From Cichorium intybus (Eukaryota; Streptophyta; Magnoliopsida; Asterales; Asteraceae), in the NCBI GenBank assembly GCA_023525715.1, contig CM042009.1, positions 123,446,819 through 123,510,818 of the forward strand: a stretch of DNA of 64,000 bases, read 5' to 3'. Shown in pieces: positions 10,501 to 21,501 of the stretch (the stretch's first letter is position 1; the number at the start of each line of letters is the position of its first letter). The notes below the pieces were generated by a model. The model had not been told where the DNA came from. It searched no databases and saw nothing but the letters and a program-made list of their open reading frames with translations. Made by a program: the position numbers and the translations under genes.

Positions 10501-12154
10501 TCCATTTTCCATCCGGTGATAACACTATGATGTTTTTATTTCTGCAATCCATGTTAGCATAATTCGTTGCTAACCAATCCATCCCCACAATTACACCAAA
10601 CTCATTAGTAGTCATCGGCTTCAAATCTATAGGGAAGACGGTCCCGTAGATTTTAAGCTGACAACCTTCCAGATGTTCAGAAACCCAAACATATCGGCCG
10701 TCCGCTATAGCTACTTCTAAACTTTCGTCCATTGGTGTTAACGGTACATTCAAGCGAGGCAACAAAGACTCCGATACAAAACAGTGTGTTGCTCCTGGAT
10801 CAAATATAACATATACAGGTATGGTATTGAGAGTAAAGATACCTGTAATCACATCCGTCTTCTCACGGGCTTCCTCCACGGTCATCTGGAAAGCTCGCGA
10901 GGCCACTGGTCGTCCCCTATTCTTCGGCTCTTCTTTCTTCCCGCCCTGTTCGATCCTGGGTCTATCACTGATCGCTATAGACTTCAACTCGGGACAGTTC
11001 AGGCGAAGATGATCCGTAGCTCCACACTGGAAACGCCTACGTTCCGCCCGACAGTTGTAAGCATCATGCCCCGGTTTTCCACAATTTCGACAACTTGTGG
11101 ATGTAGTGTTGACCCGGCAACTCCCGGAATGCCATTTTCTGCATTTTTCACACCATTTTCTATCGTCTCTTTGACCTTTACCCTTAGCACCGGATTGTTG
11201 CGACTTCTTCTGAGGCGTCCAACCTTGGTCTTCCGCCTTTCGTTTTGTCTCCAAGACTTTCTTTTCGTCTTCCTGTCGCTTCAGTTCTGTTTCTCTTTCC
11301 GTGGCTCGATCCACCACTTGCCGGAAAGTAGTTAGTTTCAACGGTTGCACTATTTCTCTAATCCGGGTTGTCAACCCCCGGACATACTTGTCGATCTTTC
11401 TCTTTTCAGTGTAAATATGGTGTTCCGCAAACCTAGCTTTCTCCAGAAAGCTAAGAGTATATTCCTGAACAGATCGGGAACCCTGTTCCAGGTGCAAGAA
11501 TTCATCCTCCAACTTCTGAATAGCTACTTCCGAACAGTATTCTTCATTGAACTTTGTCTTGAATTGCTCCCAAGGTACCGATTGAGATGAATCAAGATCC
11601 AGTGATTTGTAGTAGGTTTGCCACCAATGTAGTGCACCGCTTGTAAGTTGGTTCGTGGCAAATTCCACTTTATCATCATCCGCACACTTGCTTACTCGAA
11701 ACACCTTCTCGATATGCATGATCCATTCCATAGCTTTGACTGGATCATCTGTCCCCGAGAATTCCTTTGGTTTGCAACCAAGGAAGGATTTATAAGTACA
11801 CCCAATTTTATTTGTCGAGGCTTCTCCACCTTGAGTTTCTTTTACTGCCCGGGCACGACTTTCTCCCTGGCTTTCATCTTCTAGCTGCCTGTCATGAACA
11901 CTTTTTGTAGCCTCTTCAGTAGGATCAGGATTGGCACTCGGATTAGGATTGCCACTCGGGTTAGGGTTGTTTGATAATGCTGGTATCATTTGCCTAACCA
12001 CTTCTTCCACTATCGCCCGAATATCAGGTGGATTTTTTCCCATCGGTTCCCGTGCTGGTGCTCTTCGCCCAACAGAGCCGCGTGACCTAGCTGGTCCACT
12101 TATTGCAGTTCCACGCGAATTCACACCAGTGGGATTGCTTCGTGTATTTCTCAT
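7544..12154 (-). CDS. Gag-Pol polyprotein, chromovirus (1536 aa, intact)
   Basis: One uninterrupted frame encodes the complete polyprotein. Gag occupies about residues 120-330, followed by a zinc knuckle CRNCGKPGHDAYNC at 355-368. The aspartic protease has DPGATHCFVS at about 452 (family norm DSGA/DTGA). The reverse transcriptase carries FIDD at about 786-789, and RNase H has YSDAS. An integrase with HHCC and DDE cores includes HPQTDGQSER, and the last 60-70 residues form a chromodomain-like tail (WRHHKGSDMTWE). Chromodomains direct integration to heterochromatin in this clade. Oddities: a second knuckle-like segment (RFQCGATDHLRLNC) lacks its first Cys, and the protease has Pro after the catalytic Asp. 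The start at 12154 follows a 152-base leader after the 5' LTR and gives a full-length Gag. Confidence 0.96.
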   Translation of the reverse strand: MRNTRSNPTGVNSRGTAISGPARSRGSVGRRAPAREPMGKNPPDIRAIVEEVVRQMIPALSNNPNPSGNPNPSANPDPTEEATKSVHDRQLEDESQGESRARAVKETQGGEASTNKIGCTYKSFLGCKPKEFSGTDDPVKAMEWIMHIEKVFRVSKCADDDKVEFATNQLTSGALHWWQTYYKSLDLDSSQSVPWEQFKTKFNEEYCSEVAIQKLEDEFLHLEQGSRSVQEYTLSFLEKARFAEHHIYTEKRKIDKYVRGLTTRIREIVQPLKLTTFRQVVDRATERETELKRQEDEKKVLETKRKAEDQGWTPQKKSQQSGAKGKGQRDDRKWCEKCRKWHSGSCRVNTTSTSCRNCGKPGHDAYNCRAERRRFQCGATDHLRLNCPELKSIAISDRPRIEQGGKKEEPKNRGRPVASRAFQMTVEEAREKTDVITGIFTLNTIPVYVIFDPGATHCFVSESLLPRLNVPLTPMDESLEVAIADGRYVWVSEHLEGCQLKIYGTVFPIDLKPMTTNEFGVIVGMDWLATNYANMDCRNKNIIVLSPDGKWIKIQGERPRLRMPVISFAQARSCISKGGMSYLAYVSVAQPIKVGVANVNVVNEFPDVFPDELPGLPPDRQVEFTIELVPGAAPIARAPYRLAPSEMVELRKQLEELLDRGFIRPSTSPWGAPILFVKKKDGSMRMCIDYRELNKITVKNKYPLPRIDDLFDQLQGASYFSKIDLRSGYHQLKIRESDIPKTAFRTRYGHYEFLVMPFGLTNAPAVFMDLMNRVCRPFLDTSVIVFIDDILVYSRSQAEHEVHLRQVLELLRREKLYAKFSKCDFWLREVQFLGHVINAEGVKVDPAKIEAVMKWEPPRSPTEIRSFLGLAGYYRRFVENFSSIAAPLTKLTKKGEKFTWAEKQQEAFQKLKQSLCEASVLALPQSGEEYVIYSDASRIGLGCVLMQKGRVIAYASRQLKDAEKKYPVHDLELAAVVLALKLWRHYLYGVKFVIYTDHKSLKYLFDQKELSMRQQRWMDLLKDFDCEIQYHPGKANVVADTLSRKEAPVKITSACMGVVSRLPGLIRSAQEEACKPENIKSERMVGYLKHLEENAQKLKTFRGRIWVPKQGEARSLLLEYAHYSRYAVHPGSTKMYRTLKPMYWWPGMKRDIGRFVERCLTCLQVKSNHQKPYGEIQPLPVPEKKWDHITMDFVTKLPRTPRGYDSIWVIVDRLTKSAQFIPYKEKYKVDQLAKIYIDEVICRHGLPASIVSDRDSRFTSHFWQSLQEQLGIKVLMSTAYHPQTDGQSERTIQTLEDMLRTCVIDFGGSWEDHLPLVEFAYNNSYHSSIQMAPYEALYGAPCRTPTCWTEVGEKPLAGPKIVAQTEEKIKLIRENLKVAQNRQKQYADKRVKPIEFQVGDMVMLKVSPWKGLIRFGKKGKLSPRFIGPFRISQKIGAMAYRLELPDELHGIHDVFHVSHLRKTLFDKSQHIPLAEIEVDEKLRYPEQPERVLDRKTRQLRNKKISMVKVLWRHHKGSDMTWETESEMREKYPQLFV

Positions 12155-12291
12155 ACTTCAAAATTTCAGCAAACCGTTAGATTACACATATAATAACAAC
12201 TTATATATATCTAACCGTCCATTTATCTATTCTTCTCTCAAGGTTTAAGTCCAGGAATCTAGTCTAAGACACCTAGTTCACTTAAACCACG

Positions 12292-12303
12292 GCTCTGATA
12301 CCA
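12292..12303 (-). promoter_or_regulatory. Primer-binding site (initiator Met tRNA) of the chromovirus
   Basis: The minus strand reads TGGTATCAGAGC three bases after the 5' LTR, the standard plant site complementary to tRNA-iMet. Confidence 0.92.
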
Positions 12304-12306
12304 ACT

Positions 12307-14163
12307 TGTAACACCCGGCTTATTAACAAAAACACCCCAAAAATTTTTGTTTTTTTTTCAAACCAAATATTTTACAATAAAAACCATAAGTATGGGGTAT
12401 TAGTTAACAAAATACGAGTACAAGTGTATCACGAAGTACAATACATAAATATTATACATTCTTCAAGCCGGGTTGTCCTTTCAATACTAAGTCCTCAGTC
12501 ACGGACTTTGTCTTTTCCCTTTGCGGGATTACGCTCACCTGCAGGGACATATCAAATAAACTGTGAGCTACAAAGCCTAATGAGTAATCAAACAATCAGA
12601 TAAGCATATACAAGAGAATAACAACAATTAAACTCTTAAACAATTTCTGTCCCAAAAGTCATGGTCATCACTGACCGCACCGTAATCATAGCCATAAAGG
12701 CCGCACCGAATATCATAACCCGAAGGCCGCACCAAAATCATAGCCCGAAGGCCGCACCAAGCATCGGAGACATAGCCCGAAGGCCGCACCGGAGTCATAG
12801 CCCGAAGGCCGCACCATCACGGGTTCAATAACCCAAAATCATGGTCCTAAGACCGCACCATTTAATATCAACGATAGTAATCTTAGCCAAAGGCTGCATC
12901 AATATATCATACTAGATATAATCAAGATTACTCACCTTGTTGCTTGCTACCACTAGCTTTCGTCGTTTCTTGACTTGTAATGTATTCCGTAAGATTTTGT
13001 CCCGTACCTATAATTCCATTATTTCACAATGATTATAGGTTAATATATCATTTCAATTAACTCTAATGCAATAGAGTTCAATACAATATCGTTATTAACA
13101 ATGCCTAGTTAATAAACTTTCCGTTTACTAACTTTATATGAATTTTACTATTCACCGAGGCATTTGGATTGGTCTACAGTGCCCCTGAGGGGTCGAAAAC
13201 TCAATCTAAAAATTTTCCCAAACTTTTTATACCATAACGAGCCTATGGTTCAAATTTGAGCTTAATCGGACAAGCCAAGCAAAAGTTAGCGTTTCAAAGT
13301 TCCTGCCTGGCCACTGCCTTGGAGGCGCACTGCGCCAGGGTCAGGGCGCACTGCGCCTGGGCGCACCCCGCCTGGCTCCAGGGCGCACTGCGCCTGGCGC
13401 CTGGGCAGGCCTCCTGGCCAGTCGCGATTTGTGCACTGTAGCTTGCAGATTTGGTCCATTAAGCCCTTATTTCTGTTCTTAATCACTTGGGGTTTGTTCC
13501 TAGGCTAAAACCTTACATTTTTACAAGGTTTTTAACCATCAAAACACACTCAATCATCCATATGAAGAATTAGGGTTCTTAGTTCTAACAACCCCAAATC
13601 TTCAATTTGATCAATTATAACAACCTACTTCCATTTTGTTGAGTTAAGCTCTTACTAGCATGACTTAATGGAAGTATTTCATCAATTAAAACACTCAATC
13701 TTAACTGTAATTACAGTTTTTGAATTCCACAAAACCCATCAAGAACAACTAGCAAAAACTTGAAGAACTTACCTCCAAACTTCCAATTCTACCCTTTGAA
13801 AGCTATAATTCAATTTGCAAACTTTGATTCTTCAAGAATCCCTTCAAAATGCTGCAACTCTCACACCAAGAATTTCTCCCGTAACTCACCAAAATTCTGA
13901 ACAAACTAGGAGAAGGTTCCAACCTTTTATACCTCCAAACTTTTCATTTTTGGTCCTTGAAATTACATTTCTTAAACTTTTGCCACCATTTACAAATTAA
14001 ATGACAAAAATCAAAGTATTATAACATTTTAAGTCCAAGACTCAAAATATTTTTACCAAACAAGTCCTTTTTGGCAAAAAGACCAAATTACCCTTTTGGG
14101 GTAAAACGACCATTTTGCCCTTTTTATTATAATTACATAATAAAAATAAGTTTTGGTGTTACA
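12307..14163 (-). repeat. Chromovirus 5' LTR (right copy)
   Basis: This near-identical partner of 5652-7507 is 1857 bp long. In element orientation it is the promoter LTR. Confidence 0.95.
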
Positions 14164-14168
14164 ACAGG

Positions 14169-14615
14169 TGCTGAAGTTGTTCCAATTCAATAGTTGAATT
14201 AACACGCGTGGCGCGCGAATGTATAGGCCGCGGCGCGCGTGTAAATAATCTGGAAAATGGTTTAGAGATTGGGTTTATCTTTGTTTGAAAGTCAAACGAG
14301 GTTTATCTCTAAGGGTCATTTGGTAACCTATAAATAGGGACCCCTGGACCTCATATTCAGTGCTAATTCTATTATTCTCTCTCTGGAATTTTCGATCCAT
14401 ATACCTCCTGCTCCCTAGGTATGACTTTCATTTGAGGCAAGAAATTTTTGTTGCTTTGCTTCCAAGAAACTTAAGGTTGGTTTTCTGTTTTAATATTTAG
14501 TTTTTTTTATTGGCCTCTAGGAGCTTGTTATATGTTCAATAGTAGAAAACATAGATCCTCATAGGTTGCATGTGAACTTAGGTTATTTAGTTTATGGTTT
14601 GCTGAAAACCTTTCA
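14169..14615 (+). repeat. Copia family A 5' LTR, second part
   Basis: It continues the LTR after the gypsy insertion and ends CCTTTCA at 14615. It carries paired CpG-rich motifs (14203-14243) and a TATA box CTATAAATAGG (14328-14338). Confidence 0.93.
14203..14338 (+). promoter_or_regulatory. Copia LTR promoter: paired CpG-rich boxes and TATA box
   Basis: CACGCGTGGCGCGCG and GCCGCGGCGCGCGTGT form an inverted pair separated by about ten AT-richer bases. About 85 bases downstream lies CTATAAATAGG. The TATA assignment is a good motif match; the role of the CpG pair is unknown. Confidence 0.7.
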
Positions 14616-14616
14616 G

Positions 14617-14628
14617 TGGTATCAGAGC
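14617..14628 (+). promoter_or_regulatory. Primer-binding site (initiator Met tRNA) of copia family A
   Basis: TGGTATCAGAGC begins one base after the LTR end and is complementary to the 3' end of tRNA-iMet. Confidence 0.93.
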
Positions 14629-15964
14629 CTGTTCTTGTTTTCTTGTTGAATAGTTATAACTGTCTTAGGGTTTAAAGCTTATAAACCCTAATTTGATTAT
14701 GGATCGATTTCTTGGATTAGGGTTTTGGAAACCCTAATCCCCCCTAGTATTTTCGATTTTGCCTATTAGGGTTTTAGGAGGTTTTCTATTTTGGTAACTT
14801 TAATTGGTTAATTAAATAGATAACCTTAAACCCATTGTTTGAATTCGAAAATTAAGGGGTTTTAGATAGGTTTAAAATTAGTTTGATTAATTTGGTGAAA
14901 CCTATCTACATTTGAATTAATTTAATTAATTGTTAATTAAAAGATAATTCAAATGATTTAATTTAATTTTATATTATCGAAAATTAAAGGATAAATCCTA
15001 AAATATTTTAAAAGGTTTAAAATATCAAGATTTAATTGATTTAATTAATTGTTAATTAAAAGATAATTAAATCGATTTATTAAAGGTCTAATTTAATTTT
15101 GAATTTAATAGTTAAATTGAAAAAAATTAAAAGATAAACCTTGAATATTTTAAAGGGTTTTAAAATATATCTTATATATGTTATTAAAAGTTAATACTAT
15201 ATGTATAAGATAAATTGGTTAGTCAAATCAATAGTAGGCCTCATTCACGAAGCTGATCTATAAAGTGGGTATAAGGAGACTGCCTATAAAATGGTGGTCT
15301 AATGGGTGAACACTCTCACCCACCGCTCGCCTGATCAGTGGAGGGTCGTTAGCCGAACGGGTTTGATAGGACCGCTAAATCATTAAAAGTATAATGATCA
15401 AAAGTACTAGAACACTTTACAAAATCCCAATCTAGTTACTTTAGAAAAATGTGAATTTGATGCTAATCCATGAAATTGCACATTGCACTTTATGAAATGT
15501 TGGTGGAGTGTGTGTGGTTTACCGGCACACCAATAGGAGTTCATAAAGAGTGGCAATGGGTTTCTCGGGTGTTATCATTGTTGATGGAGCGTGTGTGGTT
15601 TACCGGCACATCAATTTGAGATGATAATGGACCCCGGGAGTACCAAGCTAATTTGTATGGTTATTCACATCCGGTTTGTGATCCTCGGCATCCGAGTCAC
15701 AAATGGTGCGGCATATCCGAGATTAAACATGCTATTGAACAGTTCAATAAATCTCAAAAGAAACTAGGAATTCCATTATAATAAGATTACTTTCCGCGGT
15801 GGAATTGCCTGAATCGTCATTCGCCTACCTTTATAAAATTTGCAAATAGATTACGGCATCCCTCTTCTATGTTGTAAATTGTTATAGTTGGATCCTAGCC
15901 TTATTTTATATTGGGTTATTATAAGGACCGGAAAGTATCTAATTAAACTTACCTTCTTTTATAG
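14629..15964 (+). other. Copia untranslated leader
   Basis: This 1.3-kb non-coding leader precedes the gag start. Very AT-rich at first, it then contains a segment (about 15220-15700) that is found inverted in the copia relic at 57050-57600. It includes two TGTGTGGTTTACCGGCACA direct repeats (about 15509 and 15590). Confidence 0.8.
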
Positions 15965-18900
15965 ATGTCTTCTGCTGATCAATCCGCTCCCCATTCTAAC
16001 TCCAACAATGTCACTTCTATCTTGTCATTGTGCTCCAAAGTGACGTTCGATGGCACTAACTACAATGACTGGATCCGTAACATCAAGATGGCTCTTAGGT
16101 TTGAACATAAAGAGTATGTTCAGGAAACCGAGATTGTTGACATTGACCCTGATACTGCTACTCCCGAGGAACTTGCCTCATACCAAAAACATTCTGATGA
16201 TGCGACCAAAGTGGCCTGCATCATGATCACCACAATGAACCCTGAATTGCAAAGGATATATGAAGACTACTGGCCCTACGAGATGCACAAAGAGCTTGCG
16301 GAAAAGTTTCGCAAGCAGGAGCGCATCAAGAGGCACGAGGTAGTAAAAGCCTTCACCAACGACAAGCCTAGGGATGGAGAGTCCATCTGCAGCCACGTGC
16401 AAAGGATGCAAGGATACGTGGAAAGGCTTAGAAAGCTTGAGATGGCAGTACATGAGGATTTAGCTGTAGACATAGTGCTAAATTCCTTACCGAGTTCATA
16501 TGACCAGTTCACGTTAGCATATCATTTGAACAATTCTCAGGCCACCTTGGCTAAGTTGCATCGCATGCTTAGGACTGCTGAAGACGGGATGAAGGGTAAA
16601 AGTGTACCTCCGGTTAATCAGCCCGTCTTAGCCATTGGAAGTGACAAAGGAAAGAAACGGAAGGGCCCTCCTAAGCAAAATTGGAGGGAAAAGGTTCATA
16701 TCGGGTCGTCCAGTAATGGCTCGAGAACCAAGTCTTCCCACATTCCTTGTGTGGCCAACCCCAATGAAGCCAACTGTTTTTATTGCAAAGAAAAGGGTCA
16801 TTGGAAGAGAAGCTGCCCCAAATACTTGCAGGACGTCAAGGATGGGAAAGTAAAGCCATCGACAGCATGTATATACACTATCTCTAAAAACTCACCATCT
16901 TCTAATTCTTGGGTCCTTGATACAGGATGTGGTTTTCACATTTGTTCTGATTTGCAGGGACTAAAGGAAAGCAAGGAGGTGGAGCATGGTAGACTGAACC
17001 TGATCATGGGCAATAGGAGATCGTCCCCTGTTACCAAAATCGGTGTATATAGTTTAGTGCTTAGTAGTGATGTTAGCCTAGAGTTATTTAATTGTTGCTA
17101 TTCGTCAGAAATGGCAAGAAACATTATTTCATTTCACGCATTATTCAGACAAGGATTTCAGTTTTCGTTTGATAATAAAATTGGTTCAATTTTTGTTTTC
17201 AAAAATGGTATTTTGATTTTTACTGCTTATCCTTGTGATGGTGTGTATGAAACTGTTGAATGTGCTGACAATTTTGGACATAGTGTAAATTATATTGATT
17301 CTACTAGTGGTGTAGAAAAGGCATGTATGTGGCATAGTCGGCTTGGGCACATCAGCAAGAAACGCATCGCCTAACTCCAAAAGGATGGAATGTTGGAATC
17401 ATTCGACCTCAAGTCGGATGATGTATGCGAATCTTGTCTGTTGGGCAAGATGACTAAATCACCTTTCAAAGGGTCTTTTGAAAGAGGTGAGGGTCTGCTG
17501 GACATCATTCACATGGATATGTGTGGTCCATTCAGATCAACCATAAAGGATGGCACGCGGTTCTACATAACCTTTACTGACGATTTTAGTAGATACGGTT
17601 ATATCTACTTAATCAAGCACAAGTCAGAAACCTTTGAAAAGTTCAAATAGTTTAAGAACGAAGTAGAGAATCAATTAGGCAGGAAGGTAAAGACGCTCAG
17701 GTCCGACAGAGGCAGAGAGTATCTTAGTACCGAGTTCCTAGACTATCTAAAGGAATGCAGAATAGTTTCGCAGTTAACACCTCCTAGAACACCACAGTTG
17801 AACGGTGTTGCCGAGAGGCGTAACCGAACCCTGTTAGACATGGTTCGTTCCATGATGAGTCGAGCTTCACTTCCCATTCACTTCTGGGGGTATGCCTTAG
17901 AGACTGCCGCCCATATCCTCAATCTTGTCCCAACTAAGAAGGTTGCAAAATCACCTCATGAAATATGGACAGGGAAAGTTCCCTCGCTGGCACATATCAA
18001 AGTCTGGGGTTGTGAGGCTTTTGTTAGACAAGAGACTCAATAAAAACTTGCAGAAAGAAGCTAAAGGTGTTTCTTCATTGGTTACCCCAAACAGTCCTTT
18101 GGATATCTATTCTACAGACCGAGCGAGGACGTGGTCTTTGTAGCTAGACGAGCGGTCTTTCGAGAAAGAGAGCTCATATTCAAAGAGGACAGTGGGAGTG
18201 CCATTGATCTTGAAGAAATTCAAGAGTCATCAGATGACGCGACCTTAGGAGAAACTAGCAACCAATATGAGGAAGAAGTTCCTGTTGGTCCAACTGATGT
18301 GTCCTTACCTCTTAGGCGCTCCGGTAGAGTTAGCATGCCACCCGAGTTTTATGGTTTCCATATAACTACGGATGGGGACACGTTTGTCAGTGATAGGACA
18401 CTGATAAATTTGGATGAGCCAGCTAACTACCAGGAAGCAGTGGTGGGCCTAGAGTCTGCCAAGTGGAAAGAGGCAATGGATAGTGAGATCAAGTCCATGT
18501 ATGACAATCAAGTTTGGAACTTGGTTGACAACGTACCGCGTCGAAAGACAGTCGGGTGCAAGTGGATCTTCAAGAAGAAGACCGACATGGACGGAAAGGT
18601 ACACACTTTCAAGGCAAGGCTGGTTGCGAAGGGCTTTACTCAAACCCTAGGGGTTGGCCATGACGAGACCTTCTCACCAGTAGCCAAGATAAAGTTTATT
18701 AGGATAATGCTGGTCATAGCTGCATTTCATGACTATGAAATTTGGCAGATGGACGTCAAAACCGCTTTCCTTATTTGGAAGTTGACTGAGGATGTTTACA
18801 TGAATCAGCCAGAGGGTTTTGTCGATGCAAAGTATCCCAATATGGTGTGTAAGCTTAAGAGATCGATCTACGGATTGAAACAAGCTTCTCGTAGCTGGAA

Positions 18901-19998
18901 TATTTGTTTCCATGAGAAAGTCAAAGAGTTTGGTTTCTCTAGGAGCGAGGATGAGTCCTGCGTATATGTCAAGGCTAATGGGAGCATAGTCATCTTTCTG
19001 GTACTGTATGTTGATGACATACTGCTCATGGGAAACGACATTCCAACCTTGCAAGATGTCAAGTCTTGGCTTGGGAAGTGTTTTGCCATGAAGGACCTAG
19101 GAGACGCTGCCTATATTTTCGGGATAAGAATATTGAAAGATAGGAAGAAGAGACTAATTGGACTTAGTCAGGGTATATACTTGGAAAATGTACTAAAAAG
19201 GTTTAGTATGGAAAATTCCAAGAAGAGAGAGCTACATATCCAAAGTAATGCAAAGTTGAGTAAGACTCAAAGTCCGAATACTGACGAGGAGATAGCTGAC
19301 ATGAGTCGGGTACCTTACGCTTCGGCTGTAGGGTCGATCATGTACGCTATGACGTGTACTCGCCCTGACGTGGCTTTTTCTTTGAGCATAGCCAGTCGGT
19401 ACCAGGGAAACCCTGGAAGGGCACATTGGATAGCTGTGAAAAATATACTCAAGTATCCGCGAAGGACAAAGAACATGGTGTTAGTCCTTGGTGGCAGTGA
19501 TACCTTGAGAATTGAATGATATACAGATGCCAGCTTTCAGACGGATAAAGACAATGGTCGGTCTCTGTCGGGCTGGGTATTCCTTTTGAATGGGGAAGCA
19601 GTAACTTGGAAAAGTTTCAAGCAAGAGACGGTGGCTGATTCCACGTGCGAATCAGAGTACATAGCGGCAAGTGAAGCATCAAAGGAAGCGGCTTGGCTGA
19701 AGAACTTCATCGGTGAGCTTGGAGTAGTCCCGGGCATTCAGGAGCCCATGGAACTGTTCTGCTATAAGAAGGAGCGGTAGCCTTGACAAAGGAACCGCGA
19801 GACCATGGAACGTCCAGGCATATCGACAGAAAGTACCACTACATCAGACATAGAGTAGAAGAAGGTCACCTCCTTGTAAAGAGGGTATCATCAGAAGATA
19901 ATCCTGCAGATCCCTTGACAAATGCTCTGAGTAGGATTAAGCATAATCAGCATGTTAGGAGCATTGGATTAAGAGATGATATCAGTTTTTGTAATTAG
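15965..19998 (+). pseudogene. Copia Gag-Pol polyprotein (pseudogene with in-frame stops)
   Basis: Order along the frame: Gag, zinc knuckle CFYCKEKGHWKRSC (near 16771), protease LDTGCG (near 16915), integrase (MWHSRLGH, NGVAERRNRT), reverse transcriptase YVDDILLMG (near 19006), and RNase H YTDASF (near 19520). The same frame holds from 15965 to about 19760, interrupted by stops at 17372 (TAA), 17648 (TAG), 18041 (TAA), 18062 (TAA) and 19517 (TGA). One frameshift occurs near 19765, before the final 70 codons. About 1340 codons in total is the usual copia length. All catalytic motifs survive, so decay is recent. The copia lineage is not assigned. Confidence 0.94.
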
Positions 19999-20777
19999 AT
20001 AGGTTTTTGAAACTTGTAACAATGTAATTGTATTTGACTTTTGTGATTTAATAATGGAGATTTATTAATGAGTAATGGTTTACTACTTTTGTCAATACCC
20101 TATCATTGTGTTTCATTTTGCATGTTTACTTCCTGAATAATTGGATTATTTAAATATCTACAGTCGCTCATACTCTTAGGGAGTAAGTATGAAGTAAGAC
20201 TGTCATGAATTGGTTTGTAGATTGTCTAAGAAGTTAGACATTGCAATAAGATTGCTGCAACGTTCGTGAGTACTTGGAAATGGAGATTTGAGTATTGGAT
20301 AAACCCGCCCTCAATGGATTGCTTCATGGATTACATCATGAGCAATGTTGAGAAGATAATATTTTTTGATCTTTAAGCTAAGATATATGAGTTATGATTT
20401 ACTAAGCGGTTATTCATGTGAGTGATTTGTCTGGTAAAAGACATAAGTATATGAGTCGAAGCTTATTCGTCACTTGACCCTAACGGGGAATAGATATATG
20501 TAGGCCTCTCGATAAATTTGAAGTTGACTAAAAGGGTTGGCCAAGCGAGACTAAATTGACTTGCCTAAGAGTCATATGCGAATCAGAAATCGAGAAACAG
20601 TGAATCAGACCAGGATTGCTTTTAATCCATGTCTTGAGTCTGAACAATATCTTGTTGGACGAAGGATCATCTGATCACTTATCTATGGACAGACAGCGGT
20701 TTCTAGGAAGCTACAGATGCTGATTAATTAGAGGTTAAATTGGTAATTATAGTCATAGACTTATCCAAGTGGGAGAC
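19999..20777 (+). other. Copia 3' untranslated region with polypurine tract
   Basis: This non-coding region between the polyprotein end and the 3' LTR ends in the purine-rich AAGTGGGAGA (20768-20777), the likely plus-strand primer. Confidence 0.8.
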
Positions 20778-21501
20778 TGTTGGATTAGGTGTCTAAGCCA
20801 TGACTAATAATTAGTCTTTACCTAATTAATAGTAGCATAGTCGATTTGGGTTGCCCTCATAGCTGGAGGTTTGGTAGAAAGTTAAAAAGAGAGAGAGGTT
20901 GATTTATTATATGATCAATAAATCAAGATATTGTTTATTAATATATTATGGGGATAATATATTAATTAGAAATAATATTATTTGATTAATAATTAATCAG
21001 AAATTAATTAGATTGATTTCTGTGGCATTAATTAGATTAATCAGAAGGACAGGGGCTGAAGTTGTTCCAATTCAATAGTTGAATTAACACGCGCGACACG
21101 CCAATGTATAGGCCGCGGCGCGTGTGTAAATAATCCGGAAAATGGCTTAGAGATTGGGTTTATCTTTGTTTGAAAGTCAAACGAGGTTTATCTCTAAGGG
21201 TCATTTGGTAGCCTATAAATAGGGACCCCTGGACCTCATATTCAGTGCTAATTCTATTATTCTCTCTCTAGAATTTTCGATCCATATACCTCCTGCTCCC
21301 TAGGTGTGACTTTCATTTGAGGCAAGAAATTTTTTGTTGCTTTGCTTCCAAGAAACTTAAGGTTGGTTTTCTGTTTTAATCTTTAGTTTTTTTTATTGGC
21401 CTCTAGGAGCTTGTTATATGTTCAATAGTAGAAAACATAGATCCTCATAGATTGCATGTGAACTTAGGTTATTTAGTTCATGGTTTGCAGAAAACCTTTC
21501 A
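20778..21501 (+). repeat. Copia family A 3' LTR
   Basis: This 724-bp LTR runs TGTTGG...CTTTCA and is uninterrupted. It retains the TATA box and a mutated CpG pair (GCGCGACACGCC versus GCGTGGCGCGCG in the 5' copy). Confidence 0.95.

Larger units (their letters stand above)
5652..14163 (-). mobile_element. Intact Ty3/gypsy chromovirus (Tekay/Del-like), 8.5 kb
   Basis: This complete LTR retrotransposon lies in minus orientation with target duplication ACAGG (5647-5651 and 14164-14168). Its LTRs, 5652-7507 and 12307-14163, are almost identical; I see about nine substitutions and two 1-bp indels (about 0.5%). It has a tRNA-Met primer-binding site, a polypurine tract and one uninterrupted 1536-codon gag-pol frame with a C-terminal chromodomain-like region. 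It sits inside the 5' LTR of the copia element and is the youngest layer of the nest. All parts needed for transposition seem present, apart from the residue oddities noted under the CDS. Confidence 0.96.
5376..21501 (+). mobile_element. Ty1/copia retrotransposon (family A), complete but decayed
   Basis: Flanks are CTAAA at 5371-5375 and 21502-21506. The 5' LTR is 5376-5651 plus 14169-14615 (723 bp, split by a gypsy element); the 3' LTR is 20778-21501 (724 bp). A primer-binding site for initiator Met tRNA follows the 5' LTR and a polypurine tract precedes the 3' LTR. The two LTRs differ at about 25 positions by eye (about 3-4%), mostly transitions, so this insertion is clearly older than the gypsy nested in it. 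The polyprotein order gag-PR-IN-RT-RNase H proves copia type. Confidence 0.95.

Noticed and set aside
10784..11335. 183-codon plus-strand frame
   Set aside because: Shadow of the chromovirus gag-pol on the other strand; no domain similarity.
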